Shown piece after piece: positions 8,902-16,276 of a stretch of DNA of 31,917 nucleotides. The stretch covers positions 1 to 31,917 of the forward strand of contig DAIEIL010000169.1 of the NCBI GenBank assembly GCA_027352645.1. The letters run 5' to 3'. Numbering within the stretch: the first letter of the stretch is position 1; the number at the start of each line of letters is the position of its first letter. This DNA comes from Rhodobiaceae bacterium (GTDB taxonomy: Bacteria; Pseudomonadota; Alphaproteobacteria; Parvibaculales; Parvibaculaceae). Under the pieces are notes generated by a model that did not search any database, was not told the DNA's origin, and saw only the letters and a program-made list of their open reading frames with translations. A program made the translations under genes and the position numbers.

Positions 8902-8997
8902 GCGCTGCATTGGAACAGGCCTCTGCCGGGGCCGGGACGGGGCGATCTGTACAACTTCGATCAATTTCCGCCAACCGCCCCGCTTCGGCGCAAAGGC

Positions 8998-10074
8998 ATG
9001 GCCCGCAAAGACATGGCCAATGAGGAGCGCGATGACCGGCACTGGCTGACACGCCGGATCGTGTCACTCCGGGCCCGGCTCATTTTCATTCTCAGCATTA
9101 CGCTTCTGCCGCTCGGCGCGCTCGCCCTCGTCGATGCATGGTTCGGCTATCGCTACTACAGCGACGCCTCGCTTTCGCCATCCAGCACTGGCGCGGCCGC
9201 CCGCTTCCTGCTTTTCAGCAATGCCGCCACCGCGCTTCTCATGTGGCTCGCGGCGCTGCTGGCGACCGGATGGGGCGCCGGGCGCCTCGTCACACGGCCT
9301 CTGCGGCGCATAAGACGCGGGCTTCTTGCTTTTTCCGCAGGCGACGAACGGTCCCGTATCCGCAATATCGCCGAATTGCCGGAAGAAATCCGTTCGCTGG
9401 CAGAGAGCTTCAATCGCATGGCCGACGCGCTGGCAGCACGCGATGCCGCGCTGATGAAGGCCGTCGCACGACAAAAGGCGCTGACGCGCGAAGTGCATCA
9501 TCGCGTGCGCAACAATCTCCAGATCGTCAACAGCCTGATGAGCCTGCAGAGCCGCAAGGCGGAAACGGCGGCGGAGAGCGCCATATTCTCGGAGGTGCAA
9601 CGCCGCGTCACCGCGCTTGGCCTCGTTCATGGCGCAATCTATCAGGGCGACGATCTCAGTTCCGTCAAACTCGACCTGCTGCTAAGGGATCTATGCGCCG
9701 CGACAGAGCAAAGCCTGCGCAGCGCCGGAACGCCCGCCTTGCTCTCCGTCTCCGCCGACAAGCTGTCCGCATCGGCGAGCCTCGCGGTGCCTCTCGCATT
9801 CCTCATTACAGAGATCATCGGCGAAATCGTCTTCCACCGCGACGGCTCGCCGATCGCGAGCGATATCCGCGTTGCGCTTCGCGCGAGCGGCGCGGGCGCC
9901 GTGCTGACCATCGAGGCCACGCACGCGCTCTTCCCGGAGCCCGCCCGGCCGGGCAGCAGCGGCCTCAGCCTGATCGAGGGTCTGGTGCGTCAGTTGGGCG
10001 GAGAGTCGGCCATTGCGCCCGGCGGTAACCGGATTTCCGTATCGATCCCGAATCTGAACACCGCAGGCCGATAA
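8998..10074 (+). CDS. HisKA_2/HWE-type sensor kinase with degenerate ATP-binding domain
   Basis: Membrane sensor of 358 aa in the stress locus, probably acting on PhyR. TM1 is about residues 27-48, followed by a short external loop of about 20 residues, TM2 at about 70-92 and a HAMP linker (93-150). The H-box is EVHHRVRNNLQIVNSLMSLQSR, with phospho-acceptor H168. The dimerisation domain is intact. The catalytic domain looks degraded: the N-box reads LITEIIGEIVFH, where the Mg/ATP-binding Asn is replaced by E276, and the G1 box (normally DxGxG) reads IEATHALFP (305-313). Only the GLSLIEGLVRQLGG region (322-335) resembles the family. Relatives encoded next to phyR include kinases (PhyK) and, in Sphingomonas, the PhyR-inhibiting phosphatase PhyP. 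A phosphatase or phosphotransfer role is plausible here. Start at 8998; an ATG at 9013 is also possible. Confidence 0.88.
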   Translation: MARKDMANEERDDRHWLTRRIVSLRARLIFILSITLLPLGALALVDAWFGYRYYSDASLSPSSTGAAARFLLFSNAATALLMWLAALLATGWGAGRLVTRPLRRIRRGLLAFSAGDERSRIRNIAELPEEIRSLAESFNRMADALAARDAALMKAVARQKALTREVHHRVRNNLQIVNSLMSLQSRKAETAAESAIFSEVQRRVTALGLVHGAIYQGDDLSSVKLDLLLRDLCAATEQSLRSAGTPALLSVSADKLSASASLAVPLAFLITEIIGEIVFHRDGSPIASDIRVALRASGAGAVLTIEATHALFPEPARPGSSGLSLIEGLVRQLGGESAIAPGGNRISVSIPNLNTAGR

Positions 10075-10090
10075 ATTTTTCCAGAAACAT

Positions 10091-10115
10091 GGAACTCCAC
10101 CTCAAAGGCCGCGTT
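10091..10115 (+). promoter_or_regulatory. Perfect EcfG-consensus promoter with no protein gene downstream
   Basis: GGAAC (10091-10095), a 16-base spacer and CGTT (10112-10115) match the alphaproteobacterial general-stress promoter exactly. It starts 17 bp after the kinase stop codon and points right, into a 205-bp region that ends at the convergent gapR gene. Expected transcript start is about 10121-10123. Confidence 0.75.
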
Positions 10116-10121
10116 CTTGTT

Positions 10122-10295
10122 CACATGGAATTGGCGCCCCTGCTCTCCACAAACAGCGGGGCGCCGACGGACCCCGACCCGGCATTTATCGTCCCCCCGT
10201 GCCCCCCCGTGCCAGGTTGGGGTCCACTCTTTCTCCCGAACGAGTGTCGAGCGCCGCATAAAAAAAAGCCCGCCCCTTTCGAGGCGGGCTTTTCC
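10122..10295 (+). ncRNA. Candidate EcfG-dependent sRNA with C-rich loop
   Basis: About 174 nt are bounded by the EcfG promoter and an intrinsic terminator. Three structures can be drawn by hand. Hairpin 1 pairs GGCGCCCC (10133-10140) with GGGGCGCC (10158-10165), extended by GCT/AGC, with loop CTCCACAAAC. Hairpin 2 is an 11-bp stem, 10169-10179 with 10215-10225 (one G-U pair), extended inside by GGCA/TGCC (10181-10184 with 10210-10213). Its 25-nt loop holds two tandem copies of a CCCCCCGTG unit (C-tracts 10193-10198 and 10202-10208). The terminator stem is 10264-10274 with 10283-10293. Exposed C-tracts are typical of alphaproteobacterial sRNAs that pair with G-rich ribosome-binding regions; Caulobacter GsrN, also sigma-T/EcfG driven, is the conceptual parallel. 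No homology to GsrN was tested. Confidence 0.55.
10264..10293. terminator. Bidirectional terminator between sRNA candidate and gapR
   Basis: The stem AAAAGCCCGCC (10264-10274) / GGCGGGCTTTT (10283-10293) has an 8-nt loop. On the minus strand it is followed by eight T (10267-10260) and lies 27 bp after the gapR stop. On the plus strand it ends in TTTT and would terminate the candidate sRNA. Confidence 0.88.
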
Positions 10296-10320
10296 GTCCC
10301 CCGGCAAAAATGCCGTTGCC

Positions 10321-10587
10321 TTATTCGATCATGCCCAGCGCGTGCAGGTAGACCTCGAGGATCGCTTCCTGCTCCTGCCGCTCGGCCTTGTCCTGCTTGC
10401 GGATGCGGACCACCTGACGGAGCGTCTTGGTGTCGAACCCGTTGGCTTTGGCCTCGGCATAGACTTCATTGATGTCGGCGGAGGTTGCCGCCTTTTCTTC
10501 CTCGAGGCGTTCGATACGTTCGATTATCGTGCGCAGCTGGTCATGCGCGACGCCGCCCGAATTCACAGGGGTATTGCCGTCCGCCAT
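10321..10587 (-). CDS. gapR: GapR (DUF2312) nucleoid-associated protein
   Basis: DUF2312 protein of 88 aa, the same size as Caulobacter GapR, which binds AT-rich, overtwisted DNA ahead of replication forks and helps type II topoisomerases. The sequence shows the family layout: a long N-terminal coiled-coil helix (DQLRTIIERIERLEEEKAA), then DINEVYAEAKANGFDTKTLRQVVRIRKQD, and the C-terminal EQEAILEVYLHALGM. The start is the ATG at 10587, with GGAG 9 bases upstream; the open frame continues well upstream without family similarity. It is the third gene of a minus-strand cluster with N-formylglutamate amidohydrolase and DUF1244. The 103-bp gap before it leaves room for its own promoter. Confidence 0.93.
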   Translation of the reverse strand: MADGNTPVNSGGVAHDQLRTIIERIERLEEEKAATSADINEVYAEAKANGFDTKTLRQVVRIRKQDKAERQEQEAILEVYLHALGMIE

Positions 10588-10690
10588 GATGCGTCGCTCC
10601 AGTTCAGTTCTGCGATGATGAGGGAATGGACAGTACCGGCGGCTCGGCACCGCGGCAAGTTCGCCACCCCAGAAAGCTGTGGATATCGCC

Positions 10691-10993
10691 TCAGCCGTGG
10701 CTCTTCTTCTGCGCCGCCTCGAATGCTGAAAGCTGCTCAGGCGTTGCTTCGGCCTGATATTTCGCCTTCCATTCGGCGAACGGCATTCCATAAATCGAGC
10801 TCCGCGCATCGTCCCTAGAAAGCGCGATGCCCTTCGTTTCCGCCGCTTCTCGCAGCCAGTCTGCGAGGCAATTGCGGCAGAAACCGCCATGGATCATCAG
10901 ATCGATGTTCTGCACATCGGTCCGCGTTCTCAGATGCTCGACGAGGCGACGAAAAGCGGCTGCCTCAAGCTCGGTCTGTGTGTTCCTGTCCAT
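10691..10993 (-). CDS. DUF1244 protein
   Basis: A 100-aa cytoplasmic protein of the DUF1244 family, of unknown function. The N-terminal half is helical (TELEAAAFRRLVEHLRTRTDVQNIDLM). The conserved Cys-containing motif GGFCRNCLADWLREAA and the MPFAEWKAKYQ motif identify the family. The ATG at 10993 has AGGAG 8 bases upstream and lies 29 bp inside the end of the N-formylglutamate amidohydrolase gene, so translation is probably coupled. Family members are commonly found near gapR in alphaproteobacteria (recollection, not searched). Confidence 0.88.
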   Translation of the reverse strand: MDRNTQTELEAAAFRRLVEHLRTRTDVQNIDLMIHGGFCRNCLADWLREAAETKGIALSRDDARSSIYGMPFAEWKAKYQAEATPEQLSAFEAAQKKSHG

Positions 10994-11843
10994 AACGCGT
11001 CTCCTCGTCCTGTGTGTTCTGCGGCATATCCGCATGCGAGCCGTAGTGCCGTACTTCGCGCAAACCCGGCAGCGCTTCCGCCTCGCGCAGCCATTGCGCG
11101 ATCCGCGCCACCCATTCGCTCTGGCCCGCCGGCTCCGCGATGAGGTCCTGCCGGATCTCGATCAGCACATGCGGCAGGCCCCTCGCCGTTCCATGCCGGT
11201 AGAGGCAATCGCCCTTGAGCCTGCCCGAATAGGGCTCATTGTCGCCGACCACAAGGCCCGGCTCCAGCCTCATCAGGCGTAAAAGCTCTGCGGGAAGCCT
11301 GTCATCCATGTCCCACAGAATGCCGGCATGCCAGGGCCGCGTCCTGCCGCGCCAATGCGGCGTGAAACTGTGGATCGAGACAATGGCGGGTACCGTATCG
11401 GCCGCCCGCGCAAGCACAGCCTCGATTGCGGAATGATAGGGCCGATAAAATTGTGCAAGCCTGTGCTCGAATTCGGCCCGGTTCTGAAACGGATCGACCT
11501 CGCGGTTTCCCTGCACGATAGCGCCGTCGGAAAGCTTCATGACCAGCGTCGGATCGTCGGGCCCGCGATTGAGGTCGATGAGGAGGCGCGAAAACCGCGC
11601 CAGCATCGCTGGACAATCCAGCGCGGCAGCGAGGCCTCGCGCAACGCCCGCAGCGCCAATGTCATAGGCTATGTGGCGCTCGAACTCCGCCGGCGACAGG
11701 CCCAGCGTGCCGTAGCCGGGCGGAAGCGCGTTCGAGGCGTGATCGCACAGGACGAGAAATCCCGAATCGCCTTCAGGGTTGATAAGCTCGAAAGGAAGGA
11801 GGTCGCCTTGGGAGGATGTCCCGCCGCGTGTCTGAGACTGCAT
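10965..11843 (-). CDS. N-formylglutamate amidohydrolase family protein
   Basis: Zinc hydrolase of the N-formylglutamate amidohydrolase family (HutG-type reaction: N-formylglutamate to formate and glutamate), 292 aa. Family motifs visible are VLCDHASNALP near the N-terminus, LIDLNRGPDDPTLV, VSIHSFTP with a conserved His, and VLIEIRQDLI near the C-terminus. No other histidine-degradation gene is nearby, so the physiological substrate may be different. The start is the ATG at 11843; the open frame extends upstream into the divergent glycerate kinase gene without similarity. The two divergent ATGs are only 25 bp apart, so at least one promoter must lie inside a coding region. The 3' end overlaps DUF1244 by 29 bp. 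Confidence 0.88.
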   Translation of the reverse strand: MQSQTRGGTSSQGDLLPFELINPEGDSGFLVLCDHASNALPPGYGTLGLSPAEFERHIAYDIGAAGVARGLAAALDCPAMLARFSRLLIDLNRGPDDPTLVMKLSDGAIVQGNREVDPFQNRAEFEHRLAQFYRPYHSAIEAVLARAADTVPAIVSIHSFTPHWRGRTRPWHAGILWDMDDRLPAELLRLMRLEPGLVVGDNEPYSGRLKGDCLYRHGTARGLPHVLIEIRQDLIAEPAGQSEWVARIAQWLREAEALPGLREVRHYGSHADMPQNTQDEETRYGQEHTDRA

Positions 11844-11868
11844 CCCCACACTATACCCAAGAGACGAA

Positions 11869-13188
11869 ATGCAGAGAATGACCTCCCTCACTCCCCGCGA
11901 CGATGCGAGCCGGCGCCGCTTTCTGATGGACCTCTTTTCAGAGGCCACGCGGTCCGCGCTGCCAGAACATTGCCTGAGCCCCCATCTGCCGCCCGCGCCG
12001 AAGGGCCGTCTCGTCGTGTTCGCCATCGGCAAGGCCGCCGCCTCCATGGCCGCCTCCGCCGAGGCGCATTACGCCGGCACAGGAGCCCGCATCGAAGGCA
12101 TCGCCCTCACCCGCTACGGGCACGGGCGGCCCACCGCGCATGTCGAGATTGTGGAGGCGAGCCATCCCGTGCCCGATATGGCGGGCCTTGCGGCGAGCGA
12201 GCGGCTTCTCGCGCTGGCGGCAACACTCGGCCCCGACGATCTCGCCCTCGTGCTGCTGTCCGGCGGCGGCTCCGCACTCGCGACCCTGCCCATTGCGGGC
12301 GTGACATTGGCCGACAAGCAAGCGCTCACCCGCGCCCTCCTCGCTTCGGGCGCCCCCATCGGCGAGATCAACTGCGTCCGCAAGCATCTCTCGCGCATCA
12401 AGGGTGGGCGGCTTGCCGCCGCGATCCATCCGGCCCGCATGGTCACGCTCGCCATATCCGATGTCGCCGGCGACGATCCGAGCGTGATCGCATCCGGCCC
12501 CACCGTTCCCGATCCGACGACGCGGGAGGATGCGCTCGCCATTCTCGAACGCTACGGCATCGAGGTGCCGGACCATGTCCATACGGCGCTTCTCTCCGCG
12601 CCTGAAAGCCCCAAGCCGGGCGATCCTGTCTTCGCCGGAAACGCCTATGAACTCGTCGCAAGCGGCGCCTACGCACTCGACGCCGCCGCGAAAATGGCCG
12701 CCGCCTCGAGCTACGAGATCGTCAATCTCGGCGATCGCGTGGAAGGCGAGGCGCGAGACGTCGCCGCAGCCCACGCAAAGCTCGCCCTCGATGCGAAAGC
12801 TGCCGGACGGCGCGTCGCGATCCTTTCCGGCGGTGAGACGACCGTCACATTCACGAAAGGCGCGGAAGGTGGATGCGGCGGGCGGAACCAGGAATATGCG
12901 CTGGCTCTTGCCATGGCCCTTCACGCCGCGCCCGGCATCGCTGCCATCGCAGGCGACACGGACGGCATAGACGGCGGCAACGGCGCAAGCGACGACCCGG
13001 CGGGCGCGCTCGTCCTGCCGACGACACTCGGTCGCGCCGAAACCCTCGGCCTTGATGCGGCCGCGTCGCTCAAATGCCACAATTCGGGTGGATTTTTCGC
13101 CGCGCTCGGCGATCTTGTCGTCACAGGCCCGAGTTACACCAATATCAACGACTTCCGCGCCATTCTGGTGGAAGGCAGGCCAGCATGA
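11869..13188 (+). CDS. Glycerate 2-kinase / hydroxypyruvate reductase-annotated MOFRL family protein
   Basis: A 439-aa protein with the DUF4147 plus MOFRL architecture of class II glycerate kinases, converting D-glycerate and ATP to 2-phosphoglycerate. Motifs in order are VFAIGKAAASM, LVLLSGGGSAL, NCVRKHLSRIKGGRLA, AISDVAGDDPSVIASGPT, and the C-terminal GGRNQEYALALA and GDTDGIDGG. Homologues are often mis-named hydroxypyruvate reductase (TtuD). Pyruvate kinase follows after 13 bp, so the pair would channel glycerate through 2-phosphoglycerate and PEP to pyruvate (enolase is elsewhere). ATGs at 11869 and 11878 are both possible; AAGAGA precedes the first. Confidence 0.92.
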   Translation: MQRMTSLTPRDDASRRRFLMDLFSEATRSALPEHCLSPHLPPAPKGRLVVFAIGKAAASMAASAEAHYAGTGARIEGIALTRYGHGRPTAHVEIVEASHPVPDMAGLAASERLLALAATLGPDDLALVLLSGGGSALATLPIAGVTLADKQALTRALLASGAPIGEINCVRKHLSRIKGGRLAAAIHPARMVTLAISDVAGDDPSVIASGPTVPDPTTREDALAILERYGIEVPDHVHTALLSAPESPKPGDPVFAGNAYELVASGAYALDAAAKMAAASSYEIVNLGDRVEGEARDVAAAHAKLALDAKAAGRRVAILSGGETTVTFTKGAEGGCGGRNQEYALALAMALHAAPGIAAIAGDTDGIDGGNGASDDPAGALVLPTTLGRAETLGLDAAASLKCHNSGGFFAALGDLVVTGPSYTNINDFRAILVEGRPA

Positions 13189-13201
13189 GGAGAGCCATCC
13201 A

Positions 13202-14638
13202 GTGATACGTCGGCGCAACGTCAAGATCATCGCAACCCTCGGGCCTGCTTCGAGCACCAAGGAAATGATCCGCGCGCTTTTCGACGCGGGCGCGGATGTC
13301 TTCCGGCTCAACATGAGCCACCTCAACCACGAAAATCTCCGCAAGGTTCACGGCCTCATCCGCGAGGTTGAAACGGAGGTTGAGCGGCCCATCGGCATCC
13401 TCGCCGATCTGCAAGGCCCCAAGCTCCGAGTCGGCGAGATCGAAGGCGGCGCCGTGATGCTGGAAGCGGGCGACAGCTTCCGCCTCGATCTCGACAAGAC
13501 GCCGGGCACGAAGCTGCGCGCGCCGCTGCCCCACCCCGAGATCTTCGCCGCCGTCACCGCGGGCCAGAGCCTGTTGCTCGATGACGGCAAGATCCGCCTG
13601 CGCGTCACCAGGGCGGGCCCCGACTTCGCGGAAACGGAAGTCGTGGTCGGAGGGCGGCTGTCCAATCGCAAGGGCGTCAACGTCCCCGAGGCGGTGCTGC
13701 CGGTGAAGGCGCTGACGGAGAAGGATCTCTCCGACTTCGAGGCGGCCCTCAATCTCGGCGTGGACTGGGTCGCGCTCTCCTTCATCCAGCGGCCGGAGGA
13801 CATGGCGGAAGCGCGCAAGATTGCGCGGGGCCGCGCTGCGGTGCTTGCCAAGATCGAGAAGCCGCAAGCCCTCGTCCATCTCGACGAGATCATCGACATT
13901 TCCGACGCCATCATGGTCGCGCGTGGCGACCTTGGCGTCGAACTGCCGCTGGAGCAGGTGCCCGGCTGGCAGAAGCGCATCACCCGGGCCGCGCGCCGCG
14001 CGGGCAAGCCCGTCGTCGTCGCGACGCAGATGCTCGAATCCATGATCTCGTCGCCCGTGCCGACACGCGCCGAAGTCTCCGATGTCGCCACTGCCGTTTT
14101 CGAAGGCGCCGACGCGGTCATGCTTTCGGCGGAGTCGGCCGCAGGCCAATATCCGATCGAAGCCGTGCGCACCATGAACAAGGTCGCGGAGTCGATCGAA
14201 TCCGACCCCACCTATCCCGGCATCATCTATGCCCAGCGCAATGAGCCCGAAGCGACGGGCGCAGACGCCATCAGCGCAGCAGCGCATACGGTTGCCGACA
14301 CGCTGAAGGCCGCCGCCATCGTCTGCTGGACGAATTCCGGTTCGACGGGCCTTCGCGCCGCGCGCGAGCGACCGCTCTTCCCCATCGTCGTGCTGACGCC
14401 CATCGTCGCCACGGCGCGCCGCCTCGCTCTTGTCTGGGGCCTGCACTGCGTCCTGACCGAAGACGCCAAGGATCTCGACGATGTCGCCGAGCGCGCCTGC
14501 CGCATCGCCTTCCGCGAAGGCTATGCCCAGCCCGGCCAGCGCATCATCGTCACCGCCGGGCTGCCGCTCGGAACGCCGGGCGCGACCAACATGCTGCGCG
14601 TCGCCTATGTGGGACGGAAGGGCGATCCGGCGGAGTGA
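13202..14638 (+). CDS. pyk: Pyruvate kinase
   Basis: Glycolytic enzyme producing pyruvate and ATP from PEP and ADP, 478 aa. All core motifs are present: FRLNMSH (34-40), ADLQGPKLRVG (68-78), AKIEKP with catalytic Lys (216-221), MVARGDLGVELP (238-249), ATQMLESM (274-281) and the PTRAEVSDVATAVFEGADAVMLSAES block. The C-terminal allosteric domain follows to the end. The start is a GTG at 13202, chosen because GAGGAGAG lies 8-9 bases upstream and the protein begins directly at IRRRNVKIIATLGP; upstream ATGs in this frame lie inside the glycerate kinase gene. It forms a two-gene operon with glycerate 2-kinase. Confidence 0.96.
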   Translation: MIRRRNVKIIATLGPASSTKEMIRALFDAGADVFRLNMSHLNHENLRKVHGLIREVETEVERPIGILADLQGPKLRVGEIEGGAVMLEAGDSFRLDLDKTPGTKLRAPLPHPEIFAAVTAGQSLLLDDGKIRLRVTRAGPDFAETEVVVGGRLSNRKGVNVPEAVLPVKALTEKDLSDFEAALNLGVDWVALSFIQRPEDMAEARKIARGRAAVLAKIEKPQALVHLDEIIDISDAIMVARGDLGVELPLEQVPGWQKRITRAARRAGKPVVVATQMLESMISSPVPTRAEVSDVATAVFEGADAVMLSAESAAGQYPIEAVRTMNKVAESIESDPTYPGIIYAQRNEPEATGADAISAAAHTVADTLKAAAIVCWTNSGSTGLRAARERPLFPIVVLTPIVATARRLALVWGLHCVLTEDAKDLDDVAERACRIAFREGYAQPGQRIIVTAGLPLGTPGATNMLRVAYVGRKGDPAE

Positions 14639-14657
14639 GAGTGAGGCCCCGGCATCC

Positions 14658-15653
14658 TCAGAAGATGGCCACGGGCGCTTCGGGCTCCACGACATGCGTT
14701 CCCGCCCTCGGGGGCTCGCGGCGGGCGAGGCGTTCAAGCGCGTCGATCACAATGTCTGGGCGAACATAATGCGGCATGTGACCGACGCCGACGAGCTTGA
14801 TGAGCTCGGAACCGCCGATCTGATCATGCAGCGCATAGGAATGGAGCTTCGCCCAGACCACCTTGTCGCGATTGCCCGTGACGATGATCGTCGGCACACG
14901 GATTTCCCCGTAGCGCCGGCTCTGCTGCACGAGATGTTCACGCAAGCGGCTTGAATCCGCGCTGTTCGCGCGGAAGTGCAAGGGCCGGAAGAGCAAGGGA
15001 AGGCCGATGCGCTGCGCATAACCCTCGGGCGCGGGATCGGGCGCAAAAACACCATCGACACTTGCTCTTGAAAGAAGCAATCCGCCCGGCACCGTCAGCA
15101 AACGAAGAAAGATCGCGCCGATAAGGGGCGTCGACACGATCCTGTGATACCAGGCAACATCGCCTTCCCAGACATGGGTCGCGCCGGAGAGCACAAGAAG
15201 CCCCGAAAGATCGTCCGGAAAATCAAGCGCCCAGGCCGTCGCCACCGCGCCGCCCCAGCTATGCCCCAGCAGGACAGGCCTTTCGAGGCCGATCTTTGCC
15301 GCCGCCTCGTGAAGCAGGCGCGCCTGCGCCGCCGGATCGCTGATGTCGCCGCTCGAAGGCCGCTCGCTCCAGCCATGGCCCGGCCGGTCGAAGGCGACGA
15401 CGCGGTGGCGCTTGGAAAGTTCGGGCATCAAGCTCTCGAGCATGTCGCCCGCGTTCCCGCTCGCGCCATGCACCAGCACAATGGGCGCGCCTTCGGGCTC
15501 GGCAGGCCCCGCCTCGACGTAATGGATGAGCGCTCCATCGACTTCCACGAAACGTCCGCGCGGCGGATAGGCCCGCTCGACACGCGCCGAATAAAGGGCG
15601 GAGTAAAGCCCCAGCGCGACGACGAGACCAAGCAGGATTTCGATCAGAATCAT
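14658..15653 (-). CDS. Membrane-anchored alpha/beta hydrolase
   Basis: Serine hydrolase of 331 aa with one N-terminal hydrophobic anchor (residues 2-22). The catalytic triad is S132 in GHSWGG, D263 in GNRDKVVW and H292 in VGHMPH; the oxyanion region is VHGASGNAG (61-69). The DRPGHGWSERP motif is common in esterases, epoxide-hydrolase-like and haloperoxidase-like members, so the substrate cannot be named. The ATG at 15653 lies 4 bp after the TAG of the TPR gene, indicating an operon. Confidence 0.88.
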   Translation of the reverse strand: MILIEILLGLVVALGLYSALYSARVERAYPPRGRFVEVDGALIHYVEAGPAEPEGAPIVLVHGASGNAGDMLESLMPELSKRHRVVAFDRPGHGWSERPSSGDISDPAAQARLLHEAAAKIGLERPVLLGHSWGGAVATAWALDFPDDLSGLLVLSGATHVWEGDVAWYHRIVSTPLIGAIFLRLLTVPGGLLLSRASVDGVFAPDPAPEGYAQRIGLPLLFRPLHFRANSADSSRLREHLVQQSRRYGEIRVPTIIVTGNRDKVVWAKLHSYALHDQIGGSELIKLVGVGHMPHYVRPDIVIDALERLARREPPRAGTHVVEPEAPVAIF

Positions 15654-15657
15654 GCGC

Positions 15658-16263
15658 CTAGATCCCCCGTCCCTCGACATCGAGAGTGAGCGCCTTCTCT
15701 GCGTCCGCCGCGCCCTCAAGCCATGGATCGATCTTCAGCGTACGCCGGTAGAGATCAAGCGCGCCTTTCTTGTCGCCCAGATCCTCGAGAATGATTGCGA
15801 GCGCACCCATGGCACCGAAATGGCGCGGCTCGATCTTGAGCAGGCGTTCGATATCCTTCAGCGCCGAGGCGTAATCGTCCTTGAGGATATAGACGGCGGC
15901 TCGCTTGTCCCACCCCTCCACGAAGTCGGGCGCGAGCGAGGTGACCTCGGTGAAATAGAAAAGCGCGCGGTCGAATTCTCCCGACTGGAGGGCATCGATC
16001 CCACGTCCCATCAGGAGATTGACGCTCGGACTGTCCGATTCCATCCAGATGCTGAAGATTGCGCTTTCGACCATGCGGGCCTCCGCCGCGCTCTTCGCAT
16101 GGGCAAGCTTGTCGAAAAGCGAGTTGAGAGCGGCTTCGCGGTCGGGCGCCGCCGGTTCCTCTGTCTGAGGCGGCGCGGGATCGAGGGGAAGACCGGCCGC
16201 CCACGCGGCTCCGCACAGCGCATACTGCGCGAGGAGAGCGGCGGTGATGAAAAGCCGGCTCAT
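15658..16263 (-). CDS. Secreted tetratricopeptide-repeat protein
   Basis: A 201-aa protein with a type I signal peptide (MSRLFITAALLAQYALCGAAWAA) and a C-terminal set of about three TPR-like units from residue 80 on (GRGIDALQSGEFDRALFYFTEVTSLAPDF; KRAAVYILKDDYASALKDIERLLKIEP; GALAIILEDLGDKKGALDLYRRTLKIDP). Such proteins are periplasmic scaffolds. It lies between the oxidoreductase (13 bp upstream) and the hydrolase (4 bp downstream), so the three are probably co-transcribed. No specific function can be assigned. Confidence 0.88.
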   Translation of the reverse strand: MSRLFITAALLAQYALCGAAWAAGLPLDPAPPQTEEPAAPDREAALNSLFDKLAHAKSAAEARMVESAIFSIWMESDSPSVNLLMGRGIDALQSGEFDRALFYFTEVTSLAPDFVEGWDKRAAVYILKDDYASALKDIERLLKIEPRHFGAMGALAIILEDLGDKKGALDLYRRTLKIDPWLEGAADAEKALTLDVEGRGI

Positions 16264-16276
16264 TCGACGTTACCGC

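Noticed and set aside
8912..8936. GGAAC in front of the sensor kinase as an EcfG promoter
   Set aside because: The bases at 16-17 nt spacing are CGGG or GGGA rather than CGTT, so the match is too poor.
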